A stretch of 64,000 nt of DNA from Rhodococcus sp. W8901 (GCF_013348805.1 NZ_CP054690.1:2294001-2358000), one strand, 5' to 3'. Positions 51,020 through 61,675 are shown, counted from the stretch's first letter. The notes: generated by a model not told the origin, from the letters alone. A program made the numbers and translations.

Positions 51020-53308
51020 ATGACAGAGAATTCCGCGAATTCCGCAAATTCCGCAATCGAGGTCGAAGAGGGCGTGTTCGAGTCCTCCGCCGTCATCGAC
51101 AACGGGAGCTACGGCACCCGCACCATTCGTTTCGAGACCGGTCGCCTTGCTCAGCAGGCCGCCGGCGCCGTCGTCGCCTACCTCGACGACGAGACCATGC
51201 TGCTGTCGGCCACCTCGGCCAGCAAGCAGCCCAAGGAGCACTTCGACTTCTTCCCCCTGACGGTGGACGTCGAGGAGCGCATGTACGCCGCGGGCCGCAT
51301 CCCCGGCTCGTTCTTCCGTCGTGAGGGCCGTCCCTCCACCGACGCGATCCTGACCTGCCGTCTGATCGACCGGCCGCTGCGCCCGTCGTTCGTCGACGGC
51401 CTGCGCAACGAGATCCAGGTCGTCGTGACGGTCCTGAGCCTCGATCCCAAGGATCTGTACGACGTCGTCGCGATCAACGCCGCTTCCGCGTCCACTCAGA
51501 TCGCCGGTCTGCCGTTCTCCGGTCCCGTCGGTGGCGTGCGTGTCGCGCTCATCACGTCTGAGGACAACAAGAAGGGCCAGTGGGTCGCGTTCCCGACGGT
51601 CGAGCAGCTCGAGACCGCCGTGTTCGACATGGTCGTCGCGGGCCGCGTCGTCTCCGGCTCCGGTGACGACGCCGACGTCGCGATCATGATGGTCGAGGCC
51701 GAGGCCACCGAGAACGTCATCGAGCTCATCGACGGCGGCGCGCAGGCGCCCACCGAGGCGATCGTGGCCGAGGGCCTCGAGGCCGCCAAGCCGTTCATCG
51801 CTCGCCTGTGCCAGGCCCAGCAGCAGCTGGCCGAGAAGGCTGCCAAGCCGACCGGTGAGTTCCCGCTGTTCCCGGCGTACCAGGACGACGTCTTCGCCGC
51901 CGTCGAGGCCGCCGCGACCGAGAAGCTCACGGCCGCGCTGTCCATCGCCGGCAAGCAGGAGCGCGACGACAAGACCGACGAGGTCAAGGTCGACGTGCTC
52001 GAGCAGGTCGCTCCGCAGTTCGAGGGCCGCGAGAAGGAGATCGGCGCTGCGTTCCGCTCGCTGACCAAGAAGCTTGTGCGCCAGCGCATCCTGCGCGACC
52101 AGTTCCGCATCGACGGCCGTGGCATCACCGACATCCGGTCGCTGTCCGCCGAGGTCGCCGTGATCCCGCGTGCGCACGGTTCCGCGCTGTTCGAGCGTGG
52201 CGAGACCCAGATCATGGGCGTCACCACCCTGGACATGGTCAAGATGGCTCAGCAGATCGACTCGCTGGGCCCCGAGACCAGCAAGCGCTACATGCACCAC
52301 TACAACTTCCCGCCGTACTCCACCGGTGAGACGGGTCGCGTGGGCTCGCCGAAGCGTCGCGAGATCGGGCACGGCGCCCTCGCCGAGCGCGCGCTCATGC
52401 CGGTGCTGCCCAGCCAGGAAGAGTTCCCGTACGCCATCCGTCAGGTCTCGGAGGCACTGAGCTCCAACGGTTCCACCTCGATGGGCTCGGTCTGCGCCTC
52501 GACGCTGTCGCTGCTCAACGCCGGTGTGCCGCTGAAGGCTCCGGTCGCCGGTATCGCGATGGGCCTGGTCTCCGACGAGGTCGACGGCGAGACCCGCTAC
52601 GTCGCGCTCACCGACATCCTCGGCGCCGAGGATGCCTTCGGCGACATGGACTTCAAGGTCGCGGGCACGAAGAACTTCGTCACCGCCCTGCAGCTCGACA
52701 CGAAGCTCGACGGCATCCCCTCGAAGGTGCTGGCCGGCGCGCTGTCGCAGGCGCACGACGCCCGCACCACGATTCTCGAGGTCATGGCCGAGGCCATCGA
52801 CACCCCGGACGAGATGAGCCCGTTCGCGCCGCGCATCACGACCATCAAGGTCCCCGTGGACAAGATCGGTGAGGTCATCGGCCCCAAGGGCAAGATGATC
52901 AACTCGATCACCGAGGAGACCGGCGCCAACATCTCGATCGAGGATGACGGCACGGTGTACGTCGGTGCCGCGGACGGCCCGTCCGCGCAGGCTGCGATCG
53001 ACAAGATCAACGCCATCGCCAATCCGCAGCTGCCCAAGGTGGGCGAGCGTTTCCTCGGCACGGTCGTCAAGACCACCGCCTTCGGTGCGTTCGTCTCGCT
53101 GCTCCCAGGCCGCGACGGACTGGTGCACATCTCCAAGCTGGGCAACGGCAAGCGGATCGCCAAGGTCGAGGACGTCGTCAACGTGGGCTCCAAGCTCCGC
53201 GTCGAGATCGCCGACATCGACAACCGCGGCAAGATCTCGCTGATCCCCGTGGAGGATGCTGCGGACGACTCCGCTGCCCCCGCCGAGGGTGACGCCGCCG
53301 CCGAGTAG
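51020..53308 (+). CDS. pnp: Polynucleotide phosphorylase (PNPase/GpsI)
   Basis: 762-aa 3'-5' exoribonuclease/polymerase of the RNA degradosome. Two RNase PH domains ([55 protein letters not shown]), a linking helical domain, KH ([22 protein letters not shown]) and S1 ([29 protein letters not shown]). ATG 51020 is chosen; starting at 50978 would add a very basic 14-residue stretch not seen in relatives. The N-terminus contains NSA three times, encoded by a 9-bp tandem repeat (51029-51055). The leader from rpsO is about 280 nt. Confidence 0.97.
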   Translation: MTENSANSANSAIEVEEGVFESSAVIDNGSYGTRTIRFETGRLAQQAAGAVVAYLDDETMLLSATSASKQPKEHFDFFPLTVDVEERMYAAGRIPGSFFRREGRPSTDAILTCRLIDRPLRPSFVDGLRNEIQVVVTVLSLDPKDLYDVVAINAASASTQIAGLPFSGPVGGVRVALITSEDNKKGQWVAFPTVEQLETAVFDMVVAGRVVSGSGDDADVAIMMVEAEATENVIELIDGGAQAPTEAIVAEGLEAAKPFIARLCQAQQQLAEKAAKPTGEFPLFPAYQDDVFAAVEAAATEKLTAALSIAGKQERDDKTDEVKVDVLEQVAPQFEGREKEIGAAFRSLTKKLVRQRILRDQFRIDGRGITDIRSLSAEVAVIPRAHGSALFERGETQIMGVTTLDMVKMAQQIDSLGPETSKRYMHHYNFPPYSTGETGRVGSPKRREIGHGALAERALMPVLPSQEEFPYAIRQVSEALSSNGSTSMGSVCASTLSLLNAGVPLKAPVAGIAMGLVSDEVDGETRYVALTDILGAEDAFGDMDFKVAGTKNFVTALQLDTKLDGIPSKVLAGALSQAHDARTTILEVMAEAIDTPDEMSPFAPRITTIKVPVDKIGEVIGPKGKMINSITEETGANISIEDDGTVYVGAADGPSAQAAIDKINAIANPQLPKVGERFLGTVVKTTAFGAFVSLLPGRDGLVHISKLGNGKRIAKVEDVVNVGSKLRVEIADIDNRGKISLIPVEDAADDSAAPAEGDAAAE

Positions 53309-53327
53309 GTCGGCCACAGCAGTACCG

Positions 53328-53369
53328 GGTCCGGCCCCGCACGGTTCGTCCGTGCGGGGCCGGACCTTT
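53328..53369 (+). terminator. Rho-independent-like terminator after pnp
   Basis: A 16-bp perfect stem (GGTCCGGCCCCGCACG, 53328-53343, with 53351-53366) and a 7-nt loop, followed by TTT. It begins 19 bp after the pnp stop. Confidence 0.85.
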
Positions 53370-53455
53370 ACCCGGGTGTATCGTGGATCGACGTTCACCG
53401 CACCTTCCGAGGTTTTCGGGACATCGTCCGGACTTAAGGAAACACGAACCGCCAC

Positions 53456-54805
53456 ATGGCTCAATCCCTTCGCGCGAAGCCCCTGAAGGCCCGACCCGGC
53501 TCCGCTCTCGATCCGCATCCCCGCACCGGCGTGCAGCGCACGGAGCTGCCCGGTGGCCTCCGGGTGGTCACCGAACACGTCCCGGGTGTGCGTTCGGCGT
53601 CCATCGGCGTCTGGGTCGGCGTCGGATCACGCGACGAGCAGCCCACCGTGGCCGGCGCCGCGCACTTCCTCGAACACCTGCTGTTCAAGTCCACCCCCAC
53701 CCGCTCGGCGCTCGACATCGCTCAGATGATGGACGGGGTCGGCGGCGAACTCAATGCGTTCACGTCCAAGGAGCACACCTGCTTCTACGCGCACGTCCTC
53801 GACGACGACCTGCCGCTCGCGGTGGATCTCGTGAGCGACGTCGTGCTGCGCGGACGGTGCCGGTCGGTCGACGTCGACGTCGAGCGTCAAGTGGTGCTCG
53901 AGGAGATCTCGATGCGCGACGACGACCCGGAGGATCTTCTCGGGGACGCGTTCCTGACCGCGCTGTTCGGTGACCACCCCGTGGGCCGGCCGGTGATCGG
54001 CAGCATCGAGTCGATCGAGTCGATGACCCGCACCCAGCTGCATTCGTTCCACGTCCGCCGCTACACGCCGGATCGCATGGTGGTCGCGGTCGCGGGCAAC
54101 GTCGAACACGAGCACGTCGTGGAATTGGTGCGCCGGGCCTTCGCGGGGCACCTGGACCGGTCCGCATCACCCGCACCACGGCGCGAGGGTGCGATCCGGC
54201 TGCGGACCGCGCCGACGCTGAGCCTGACGAAACGCGACAGCGAGCAGGCACACCTGGCGCTGGGCGTGCGGGCGTTCGGTCGCCACGAGGGTCATCGCTG
54301 GCCCTTGTCGGTGCTCAACGCCGCCGTGGGCGGAGGTCTGAGTTCTCGCCTGTTCCAAGAGATCCGGGAGGAACGCGGGCTCGCCTACTCGGTGTACTCG
54401 GGGGTGGACACCTTCGCCGACACCGGCGCCTTCTCGGTGTACGCCGGCTGCCAGCCGGAGAACCTCGGCGAGGTGGCGACCCTGACCCGCGAGGTGCTCG
54501 CGAACGTCGCGTCCGACGGCATCACCGACGCCGAGTGCGCCCGCGCGAAGGGCTCGCTGCGGGGCTCGCTGGTGCTGGGGCTGGAGGATTCGGGTTCTCG
54601 GATGACCCGGATCGGCCGCAGCGAACTGAACTACGGCAACCACCAGTCGGTGTCGGAGACCCTCGCGCGCATCGACGAGGTCACCACCGACGAGGTGCGC
54701 GACGTCGCCCGGGTCCTGCTCCAGCGGCCGTTCGCGGCCGCGGTGGTGGGGCCGTACCGGCGCAAGCGGGACCTGCCCGCATCGGTTCGGGGGATCGTCC
54801 AGTAG
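53456..54805 (+). CDS. M16-family zinc protease (PepR-like)
   Basis: 449-aa processing-peptidase-type metalloprotease. The inverted zinc motif HFLEH (about residues 71-75) and the distal Glu in VERQVVLEEISM are present; the inactive second half ends with the substrate-clamp segment GGGLSSRLFQEIREERGLAYSVYS. No signal peptide. Gene order pnp-M16 protease is conserved in actinobacteria (gpsI-pepR). A possible TATCGT -10 lies upstream at about 53379-53384. Confidence 0.94.
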   Translation: MAQSLRAKPLKARPGSALDPHPRTGVQRTELPGGLRVVTEHVPGVRSASIGVWVGVGSRDEQPTVAGAAHFLEHLLFKSTPTRSALDIAQMMDGVGGELNAFTSKEHTCFYAHVLDDDLPLAVDLVSDVVLRGRCRSVDVDVERQVVLEEISMRDDDPEDLLGDAFLTALFGDHPVGRPVIGSIESIESMTRTQLHSFHVRRYTPDRMVVAVAGNVEHEHVVELVRRAFAGHLDRSASPAPRREGAIRLRTAPTLSLTKRDSEQAHLALGVRAFGRHEGHRWPLSVLNAAVGGGLSSRLFQEIREERGLAYSVYSGVDTFADTGAFSVYAGCQPENLGEVATLTREVLANVASDGITDAECARAKGSLRGSLVLGLEDSGSRMTRIGRSELNYGNHQSVSETLARIDEVTTDEVRDVARVLLQRPFAAAVVGPYRRKRDLPASVRGIVQ

Positions 54806-54845
54806 TGGTCTGACATCCCGGTGACCGCCGGGGAAGGGGAGCGGA

Positions 54846-55952
54846 ATGCGGATTCGTGGAGCGGTGCTCGAGGAGATCGCGCGGCCGCGGCCGTATGCCG
54901 TATCAGCCCCCATCGTGGTCACCGATCTCGACCTGGATCCGCCCGGACCGGGCGAGGTCCTGGTCCGCATCGAGGCCGCGGGACTGTGCCATTCCGACCT
55001 GTCCGTCGTCGACGGCAGTCGCGTGCGGCCCGTGCCGATGCTGCTCGGTCACGAGGCGGCCGGTCGGGTCGAGGCACTGGGCCGGGGCGTCGACGACCTG
55101 GTCGAAGGACAGCGGGTCGTCATGACCTTCCTGCCGCGGTGCGGCGAGTGCGCCGGATGTGCGACCGACGGCCGGATGCCGTGCACGGTGGGCGGTGCGG
55201 CGAACAACGCGGGCACGCTGCTCGGTGGTGAACGCCGCCTGCATCGCGGCGGCTCGATCGTGCACCATCACCTCGGCGTATCCGGGTTCGCCACCCATGC
55301 GGTGGTGAATCGCCACTCGGTGGTGCCCGTCGACGACGACGTCCCGCCGGAGATCGCCGCCGTCCTGGGCTGCGCGGTGCTCACCGGTGGCGGCGCGGTG
55401 CTCAACGCGGGACGTCCGCACGAAGGAGAGTCCGTCCTGGTGGTCGGCCTCGGGGGCGTCGGCATGGCCGCGATCCTCACGGCCGTCGCCTCCGGCGTCG
55501 GCGAGGTCATCGGGGTCGATGCGGTCGCGGAGAAGCTCTCTACCGCAGTCGAACTCGGTGCAACCCGGGTGCTCACCCCGCGAGAGCTGGCGGAGCAGGG
55601 GGTGGTTGCGGACGTCGTCGTCGAGGCTGCCGGCAACGCGCGGGCCTTCGAGGCCGCAGTGTCGGCGACGGCGCCCGGCGGCACGACGGTGACCGTGGGT
55701 CTGCCGGCGCCGGACGCGCGGGCGTCGATCTCGCCGCTGTCCCTCGTGGCGGGGGCACGCACGATCGTCGGCAGCTACCTCGGTTCGGCCGTGCCGGCCC
55801 GCGATATCCCCGTCTACGCCGATCTGTGGCGTCGGGGTCGTCTCCCGGTGGAGAGGCTCATCTCGTCGCGGATCGCCCTCGACGACATCAACGCGGGCAT
55901 GGATGCGCTGGCCGACGGCACGGCGTTGCGTCAGGTGATCATGTTCGAGTGA
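54846..55952 (+). CDS. Zinc-dependent alcohol dehydrogenase (class III type)
   Basis: 368-aa MDR-superfamily oxidoreductase. Catalytic zinc ligands: Cys in GLCHSDLS and His in GHEAAGRVE; four structural-zinc cysteines in CGECAGCATDGRMPC; Rossmann motif VVGLGGVGMAAI; an NAD-type Asp in GVDAV. Substrate not deducible; in mycobacteria similar enzymes act on formaldehyde-mycothiol or aliphatic alcohols. ATG 54846 follows AAGGGGAGCGG. Transcribed in the same direction as the M16 gene, 40 bp after it. Confidence 0.92.
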   Translation: MRIRGAVLEEIARPRPYAVSAPIVVTDLDLDPPGPGEVLVRIEAAGLCHSDLSVVDGSRVRPVPMLLGHEAAGRVEALGRGVDDLVEGQRVVMTFLPRCGECAGCATDGRMPCTVGGAANNAGTLLGGERRLHRGGSIVHHHLGVSGFATHAVVNRHSVVPVDDDVPPEIAAVLGCAVLTGGGAVLNAGRPHEGESVLVVGLGGVGMAAILTAVASGVGEVIGVDAVAEKLSTAVELGATRVLTPRELAEQGVVADVVVEAAGNARAFEAAVSATAPGGTTVTVGLPAPDARASISPLSLVAGARTIVGSYLGSAVPARDIPVYADLWRRGRLPVERLISSRIALDDINAGMDALADGTALRQVIMFE

Positions 55953-56029
55953 GGCAGATCGTCGGGTTCGGCGCCCGGTCCGGCGCGTAGCATGGCGGCA
56001 CGGGGGAACGATGTCGGCGGTGGTCGGGA

Positions 56030-56188
56030 ATGGTTGTACTCGCCGGGATGGCGACCGCATTCGTGGTGGTGGGCCCGGGGCACCTGCCTGTTTACAGTCT
56101 TGTCGCGACCAGGGTCGGGTCGGCAATCCTGCTCCTGCTTCTGGTCGCAGTCGTGATCGGCGCGCTGGTGACGCGGTTCCGGAGGTGA
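56030..56188 (+). CDS. Possible 52-aa single-pass membrane protein
   Basis: A short frame starting MVVLAGMATAFVVVGPG and containing a strong hydrophobic segment (SAILLLLLVAVVIGALV) followed by a positive TRFRR end, as expected for a small membrane protein. The ribosome-binding site is weak (GGTCGGGA). A TAGCAT element (55988-55993) lies about 36 bp upstream. Not recognised; it may be spurious. The neighbouring gap to 56437 shows nothing else. Confidence 0.35.
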   Translation: MVVLAGMATAFVVVGPGHLPVYSLVATRVGSAILLLLLVAVVIGALVTRFRR

Positions 56189-56437
56189 TGACCGCCGGTC
56201 TGGCCCGGGAGTAGCCTGGAGATCGAGTCGGTCCGGGCGGTCGGATTCATCCTGCCGTCGACGGCCGGCGGCATGGGCGGTGCCGGAAGGTGTTGCGCGG
56301 CAACCGTTCTTCCCGATTGTTCGCGGCCGCGATGAGGTGCCGTGGGGCCGGATGCGGCAGGCTTGCGACGATTCGGGCGGGAGGCCCCCCTCGCCCTCGA
56401 TGCCGAGGTCGACGGCGATGGACGGGGCTGACGGAAT
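56189..56437. other. Intergenic region before the methyltransferase
   Basis: No gene seen. A TAGCCT (56212-56217) is the only promoter-like element; otherwise it is GC-rich non-coding sequence. Confidence 0.4.
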
Positions 56438-57310
56438 ATGAACGAACTGGCGGAATGGGACATCGTCACCGGCGTGGGGATCACGGCGCTCGGTGTCGCG
56501 GCGGGACGCGCGATGGAGACGCACCGCGAAGGCGGTCTGGTCTCGGACCCGTATGCGGAGGCGTTCGTGGAGGCGGCAGCGCCCCCGGTGCCGATGCCGA
56601 CGCGACTGGATGCGGCCGAGGACCTCGGGATCCCGTGGGAATCGATGGCGAACTACATGGGTGTGCGATCGCGGTACTTCGACGAGTACTTCGCCGCCGC
56701 CGGTGAGGCCGGAATCGACCAGGTGGTGCTGCTGGCGGCCGGTCTCGACGTGCGGGCCTACCGCCTCGACTGGCGGCCGGGGACAGTTGTCTACGAGTTG
56801 GACGCGCCGAAGGTGCTCTCGTTCAAGGGTGAGGTTCTGACCGAGCAGGGCGCGACCCCGCGGTCCGATCGGCGGGTCGTCGCGGTGGATCTTCGGGAGC
56901 CATGGGTGGTTCCCTTGCGGGACAAGGGTTTCGATCGCACCCGACCGTCGGCGTGGCTCGCGGAGGGCCTGATGCCGTTCCTGCCGAATTTGGCGAAGGA
57001 GCAGTTGCTCGGATCGGTCACCGAGTTGTCGACGCCGGGTAGTCGGATCTGTATCGAGCACGTCGACGACGTCCGGGGCATGCTGCAGGAACCGCAGTTC
57101 CACGACATGAACAAGCGTTTCGGGATCGACATGGAGGCGCTGTGGCCGGACGAGCCGGACTTCGGCCCCGCCGAGTGGCTTTCGGGGCACGGGTGGGACG
57201 TCGAGGTGATCCGATCGGCCGACGTCGCGGAGCAGTGGGGCCGGACCCTGGAGAATCCCGACCAGGACCCCATGCGGTCCAGCCAGTTCATCACCGCTGT
57301 TCGCCGGTGA
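56438..57310 (+). CDS. LCM-type SAM-dependent methyltransferase
   Basis: 290-aa class I methyltransferase of the leucine carboxyl methyltransferase-like family (TIGR00027 type), strongly expanded in mycobacteria and rhodococci. Characteristic parts: an N-terminal ALGVAAGRAMETHREGGLVSDPYA, SRYFDEYF, the SAM motif QVVLLAAGLDVRAYRLDW (about residues 95-112) and WLAEGLMPFL. Natural substrates of this family are mostly unknown. ATG 56438 is weakly supported by the upstream GGGGCTGACGGA. Confidence 0.88.
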   Translation: MNELAEWDIVTGVGITALGVAAGRAMETHREGGLVSDPYAEAFVEAAAPPVPMPTRLDAAEDLGIPWESMANYMGVRSRYFDEYFAAAGEAGIDQVVLLAAGLDVRAYRLDWRPGTVVYELDAPKVLSFKGEVLTEQGATPRSDRRVVAVDLREPWVVPLRDKGFDRTRPSAWLAEGLMPFLPNLAKEQLLGSVTELSTPGSRICIEHVDDVRGMLQEPQFHDMNKRFGIDMEALWPDEPDFGPAEWLSGHGWDVEVIRSADVAEQWGRTLENPDQDPMRSSQFITAVRR

Positions 57311-57349
57311 CTGTTCCCGTCCCGGTGTCCGGCACCGGTCGGCGCACCG

Positions 57350-58617
<1,268 letters not shown>

Positions 58618-58622
58618 CCGCG

Positions 58623-59108
58623 ATGGCTGACGCGTCGCCGGGGCAGGCGGAGAAGACCCTACTGGTGGTGCACCACACGTCTTCCCCGGCGACGCGCGAG
58701 TTGCTCGAGGCGGTGCTCGCCGGTGCTCGCGACCCCGAGATCACCGGCGTCACGGTGCGCTCGGTGCCGGCGCTGCACGCGACCGCCGTCGACGTCCTCG
58801 GCGCCGACGGCTACGTGTTCGGGACGTCCGCGAACTTCGGTTACATGTCCGGGGCACTCAAGCACTTCTTCGACACCGTCTACTACCCGTGCCTCGATGC
58901 GGTGGCCGGGCGTCCGTACGGGCTGTGGGTGCACGGCAACAACGACACCGCCGGCGCGGTGAAGTCGGTGCAGAAGATCGTCACCGGGCTGGAACTGACG
59001 CAGGCCGCGCAGATCCTGGAGATCACGGGGCCGATCGACGCGCAGGTCCGCGAGCGCTGCTACGAGCTGGGCGCGACCGTCGCGGTCACCGTCGCCGGGG
59101 ACCTCTGA
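58623..59108 (+). CDS. Flavodoxin-like / NAD(P)H-dependent FMN reductase-like protein
   Basis: 161-aa protein with a flavodoxin-type fold: VVHHTSSPATRELLEAVLAG (phosphate-binding loop), DGYVFGTSANFGYMSGALKHFFDTVYY and GLWVHGNNDTAGA. Probably binds FMN and acts as a small reductase; partner unknown. ATG 58623 is 5 bp after the membrane-protein stop, so the genes dapB, membrane protein and this one likely form an operon. Confidence 0.85.
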   Translation: MADASPGQAEKTLLVVHHTSSPATRELLEAVLAGARDPEITGVTVRSVPALHATAVDVLGADGYVFGTSANFGYMSGALKHFFDTVYYPCLDAVAGRPYGLWVHGNNDTAGAVKSVQKIVTGLELTQAAQILEITGPIDAQVRERCYELGATVAVTVAGDL

Positions 59109-59113
59109 CGGCC

Positions 59114-59779
59114 TCAGTTCATCGGAACCGTGTCGGGCGACGACCGATCCGGCGGTCCGGCCTGGAACGGCGGAGGGTTGTCGACGTCGAACACGTCCGG
59201 CAGGGTTGAGCACGTCGCGCCCGGTTCCGGAAACGTGTTGCGGTTCAAGCGAAGTGCCTCGACGAAGTGATCGATCCGCGAGTCCGACGGGCCGTCGGCC
59301 ACCAGTTGGTGGCCCCACGACTGCAACGAGATCGGGACCGACAGGCCCGGGTACGGCGACATCATCAGATACGGCTGCCCCTCGACGCGACCGACGAGCC
59401 GGGCGAGGTCCGTGCCGGTGACGAGTTTCGGGTCATACGTGATCCACACCGCGCCGTGCTCGAGTGAGTGGACCGCGTTCTCGCTGCGGATCGGTGTGTC
59501 GTAGACGGTTCCGGTGCAGTCCGCCCACACCGCGTCGTGCGGTCCGCCGAACGGGGGAGTCCGGTCGTACGCGACACGCTGCTGCGGCCGGACGTGGAGA
59601 CCCACCGGGTACTCGATGACCGTGATCCCCTCGATCCCCAGTGAGGGGTCGGGGTTGTCGGTGGTCGGCGCGAACGGCTCGGCGACCGCGGTGCCGCGGA
59701 CCGTGCTGCCGCAGCCGGCGGTCGCCGCGATCACGATCAGTGCAGTCGCCGCTGCCGCGACCCGGACGAAGGGGCCCAC
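59114..59779 (-). CDS. DUF3105 lipoprotein
   Basis: 221-aa exported protein. Signal with lipobox (ALIVIAATAGC, Cys about 23) and a mature DUF3105 domain (HSLEHGAVWITYDP, PYPGLSVPISLQSWGHQL, two further cysteines in ADCTGTVYD and ATCSTLPD). The GTG start is at 59779. Only 13 bp separate it from the SRPBCC gene stop upstream on the same strand. Function unknown. Confidence 0.85.
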   Translation of the reverse strand: MGPFVRVAAAATALIVIAATAGCGSTVRGTAVAEPFAPTTDNPDPSLGIEGITVIEYPVGLHVRPQQRVAYDRTPPFGGPHDAVWADCTGTVYDTPIRSENAVHSLEHGAVWITYDPKLVTGTDLARLVGRVEGQPYLMMSPYPGLSVPISLQSWGHQLVADGPSDSRIDHFVEALRLNRNTFPEPGATCSTLPDVFDVDNPPPFQAGPPDRSSPDTVPMN

Positions 59780-59792
59780 GTCGGTGCCCGGA

Positions 59793-60227
59793 CTACTTGC
59801 CGTCGACGAACTTGGTGAGGCCCTTGCTGGCGGTGTCGAGCGCCATGTTCCGTGCCTTCTTCAGCATGAAGCCCGGCAGCGGGATCTTCGGGTCGACGGT
59901 GAGCTCGAACTTCACCAGCGTGCCGTCGCCCTTGGGGGTGAGGGTGTACGCGCCGTCCTGGCTGTTCTGCTGCGTGCTCTCGACCAGCGTCCAGGACATT
60001 CCGGTGTCGCCGTCCCACGAGTAGTCGACGACCTGTTCGTCGTTGATGCCCATGATCGACACGGTCATCCGCACGCGGTGCGCGCGGCCGTCCGGATGGG
60101 TGCTCTCGACGATGACCTTCTTGTGAGCGGACGACCATTCGGGAAGCCGGTCCACGGCCGCGATCGCTGCCATGACGTCGGCCGGTGCGGCCTTGACCTC
60201 GAACTCCTTGGCCCCGGAAACAGCCAT
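59793..60227 (-). CDS. SRPBCC (START-like) family protein
   Basis: 144-aa protein with a polyketide-cyclase/START-like lipid-binding fold: KEFEVKAAPADVMAAIAAVDRLPEWSSAHKKV, VDYSWDGDTGMSWTLVES, KPKGDGTLVKFELTVDPKIPLPGFMLKKA. Mycobacteria encode several such proteins. ATG 60227 is preferred (GAGGGAG eight bases upstream). Probably cotranscribed with the DUF3105 lipoprotein gene. Confidence 0.87.
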   Translation of the reverse strand: MAVSGAKEFEVKAAPADVMAAIAAVDRLPEWSSAHKKVIVESTHPDGRAHRVRMTVSIMGINDEQVVDYSWDGDTGMSWTLVESTQQNSQDGAYTLTPKGDGTLVKFELTVDPKIPLPGFMLKKARNMALDTASKGLTKFVDGK

Positions 60228-60324
60228 GCTCTGCACTCCCTCTACCCCGTGAACGATGAGACGCAATTAGACCATTCTCGGGGCCGGGATCACCGCAGGT
60301 CGGCGCGCATGGAGGAGAAACGAC

Positions 60325-60795
60325 TCAGGCGTCGTCGGGGCGACTGCGGCGCATCTGATCCCGGAGGGCGCCCTGAACCGCCTGGGAGACCCACGAATTG
60401 AGCGACATCCCGTCCTGCAGGGCGGCTTCCTCGGCCCGCGACTTGATCTGGTCGACCAATCGCAGTGTCACGCGGCTGATGTCGCCCGTGACATCTTCGA
60501 TGGTGCGGTAGGTGTCGGAGGCGTCGCTCGGCGGTGTGTCGCCCGGTTCGGGGCGGCGCCGGGTCGCCGCGACCGCGACGTCCGTCCCGTCGAAACGAAC
60601 GTGGAGGGTGCGGTCGCCGAGCTCGTCGGAAGCCTCGCGGGCGAGATCGGACAGCGCCGACACCAGCATCAGCTGTGCCGAGCGCTCCACCGCGCCTGCA
60701 AGGGCCTGGGCGATCCGCTGGGTGTCCTCGTCTCCGAGGGCCGCCGCCGCGGCGAGGTCGTCACGCAATCGGGCTGTGTACTCGGTGAGATCCAT
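60325..60795 (-). CDS. Ribbon-helix-helix (HicB/Arc-like) DNA-binding protein
   Basis: 156-aa protein. The first 100 residues are Ala/acidic-rich and unassigned (DLTEYTARLRDDLAAAAALGDEDTQRIAQALAGA). The C-terminal 45 residues form an Arc/HicB-type RHH domain: SRVTLRLVDQIKSRAEEAALQDGMSLNSWVSQAVQGALRDQ. No HicA- or toxin-like gene is adjacent, so it is either a solitary regulator or a transcriptional autoregulator. A large perfect palindrome begins 4 bp before its ATG. Confidence 0.85.
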   Translation of the reverse strand: MDLTEYTARLRDDLAAAAALGDEDTQRIAQALAGAVERSAQLMLVSALSDLAREASDELGDRTLHVRFDGTDVAVAATRRRPEPGDTPPSDASDTYRTIEDVTGDISRVTLRLVDQIKSRAEEAALQDGMSLNSWVSQAVQGALRDQMRRSRPDDA

Positions 60796-60798
60796 GAA

Positions 60799-60854
60799 GT
60801 CAGTGTGACGCCATTTTTGACGTCAGTCAATCGTCGAAATGGCGTCACACTGAC
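60799..60854. promoter_or_regulatory. Nested palindrome upstream of the RHH gene
   Basis: Perfect 18-bp arms (GTCAGTGTGACGCCATTT at 60799-60816; complement at 60837-60854) with a 20-bp centre that itself holds TTGAC-GTCA-GTCAA (60817-60830). TGACG or its complement CGTCA occurs five times. Placed between the phosphatase stop (60866) and the RHH start (60795), it is a probable RHH autoregulatory operator and/or a terminator. Confidence 0.7.
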
Positions 60855-60865
60855 GGTTGGTGATG

Positions 60866-61675
60866 TCAGGCGAGGAGTTTGGCCTTCAACGCCGCAATGT
60901 CGTTGTCGGTCAGGCCGAGACCCTGGCGCACGTAGTTGTCGAAGCTGCCGTACCTCTGCCCGGCGGTGGCGAACGCGGTGTCGAGCCACTCCTGCTTCAC
61001 TCCGCCGCCGCCGAGCGAGGCGGTGATGCTCGAGCCGCTGTCGTCGACGTACTGGTTCGTCAGCATGTAGTCCGCGTTCACGGTTTCCCGGTCCACGCCG
61101 AGGATCGTCAGCAGCACTGCGGTGGTCCAGCCGGTCCGGTCCTTGCCGGCGCTGCAGTGGTACAGCACGGCGCCGTCGGTGTCGCGGATGTCGCGCAGCA
61201 CTGCCGCGAACGCCTCGTCGGCGCCGGGGGCGTCGATGAATGCGACGTACGCCGACCCGAGGTCGACCATCGTCTCGATCGGCGCCTGGCCGAGCACGTC
61301 GTACCAGTTCGCCGTCGCGCCGGCGGGTAACCGGTCGGGCTGCAGAATCCGCTCGTACACCGTGCGCAGGTCGTCGACCACCTTGACGTCCAGGCCTTCG
61401 AGCGCGGCGAGGTCCGCCGGGGTCAGTTTGTCGAGCGCGTCCGTGCGGAACACCATGCCGGTCCGGACGGTCCTGCCGTCGACGGTGGTGTACCCGCCCA
61501 CGTCGCGCGCGTTCGGCGCGCCTTCGAGGTGGAGCGAGTGGTCGATGTCGGCCGCGGCGACCGTCGTCGGTGCGGCCAGCGCGGCGCCGACCGGTCCGCC
61601 GACGAACAGTGCAGCACCGGCGGTGAGAGCGGCTGCCGCGCGAATCACGCGGACGCGGGTTGGGGTATGGACCAC
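60866..61675 (-). CDS. Secreted tyrosine/lipid phosphatase, PtpB-like
   Basis: 269-aa exported phosphatase. Signal peptide (VRVIRAAAALTAGAALFVGG, cleavage near ALAAP, residue 35). The P-loop HCSAGKDRTG (His173, Cys174, Arg180) defines the PtpB family of dual- or triple-specificity phosphatases; NARDVGGYTTVDG and FRTDALDKLT are other family marks. M. tuberculosis PtpB targets phosphotyrosine and phosphoinositides in host cells; here no host role can be inferred. GTG 61675 follows AAGGAG; earlier starts would disrupt the signal peptide. Confidence 0.92.
   Translation of the reverse strand: MVHTPTRVRVIRAAAALTAGAALFVGGPVGAALAAPTTVAAADIDHSLHLEGAPNARDVGGYTTVDGRTVRTGMVFRTDALDKLTPADLAALEGLDVKVVDDLRTVYERILQPDRLPAGATANWYDVLGQAPIETMVDLGSAYVAFIDAPGADEAFAAVLRDIRDTDGAVLYHCSAGKDRTGWTTAVLLTILGVDRETVNADYMLTNQYVDDSGSSITASLGGGGVKQEWLDTAFATAGQRYGSFDNYVRQGLGLTDNDIAALKAKLLA

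Noticed and set aside
56011-56214. 67-codon frame overlapping the 52-aa membrane-protein candidate
   Set aside because: Arg/Gly/Pro-rich, no hydrophobic or domain-like pattern; the alternative frame has a coherent transmembrane helix.
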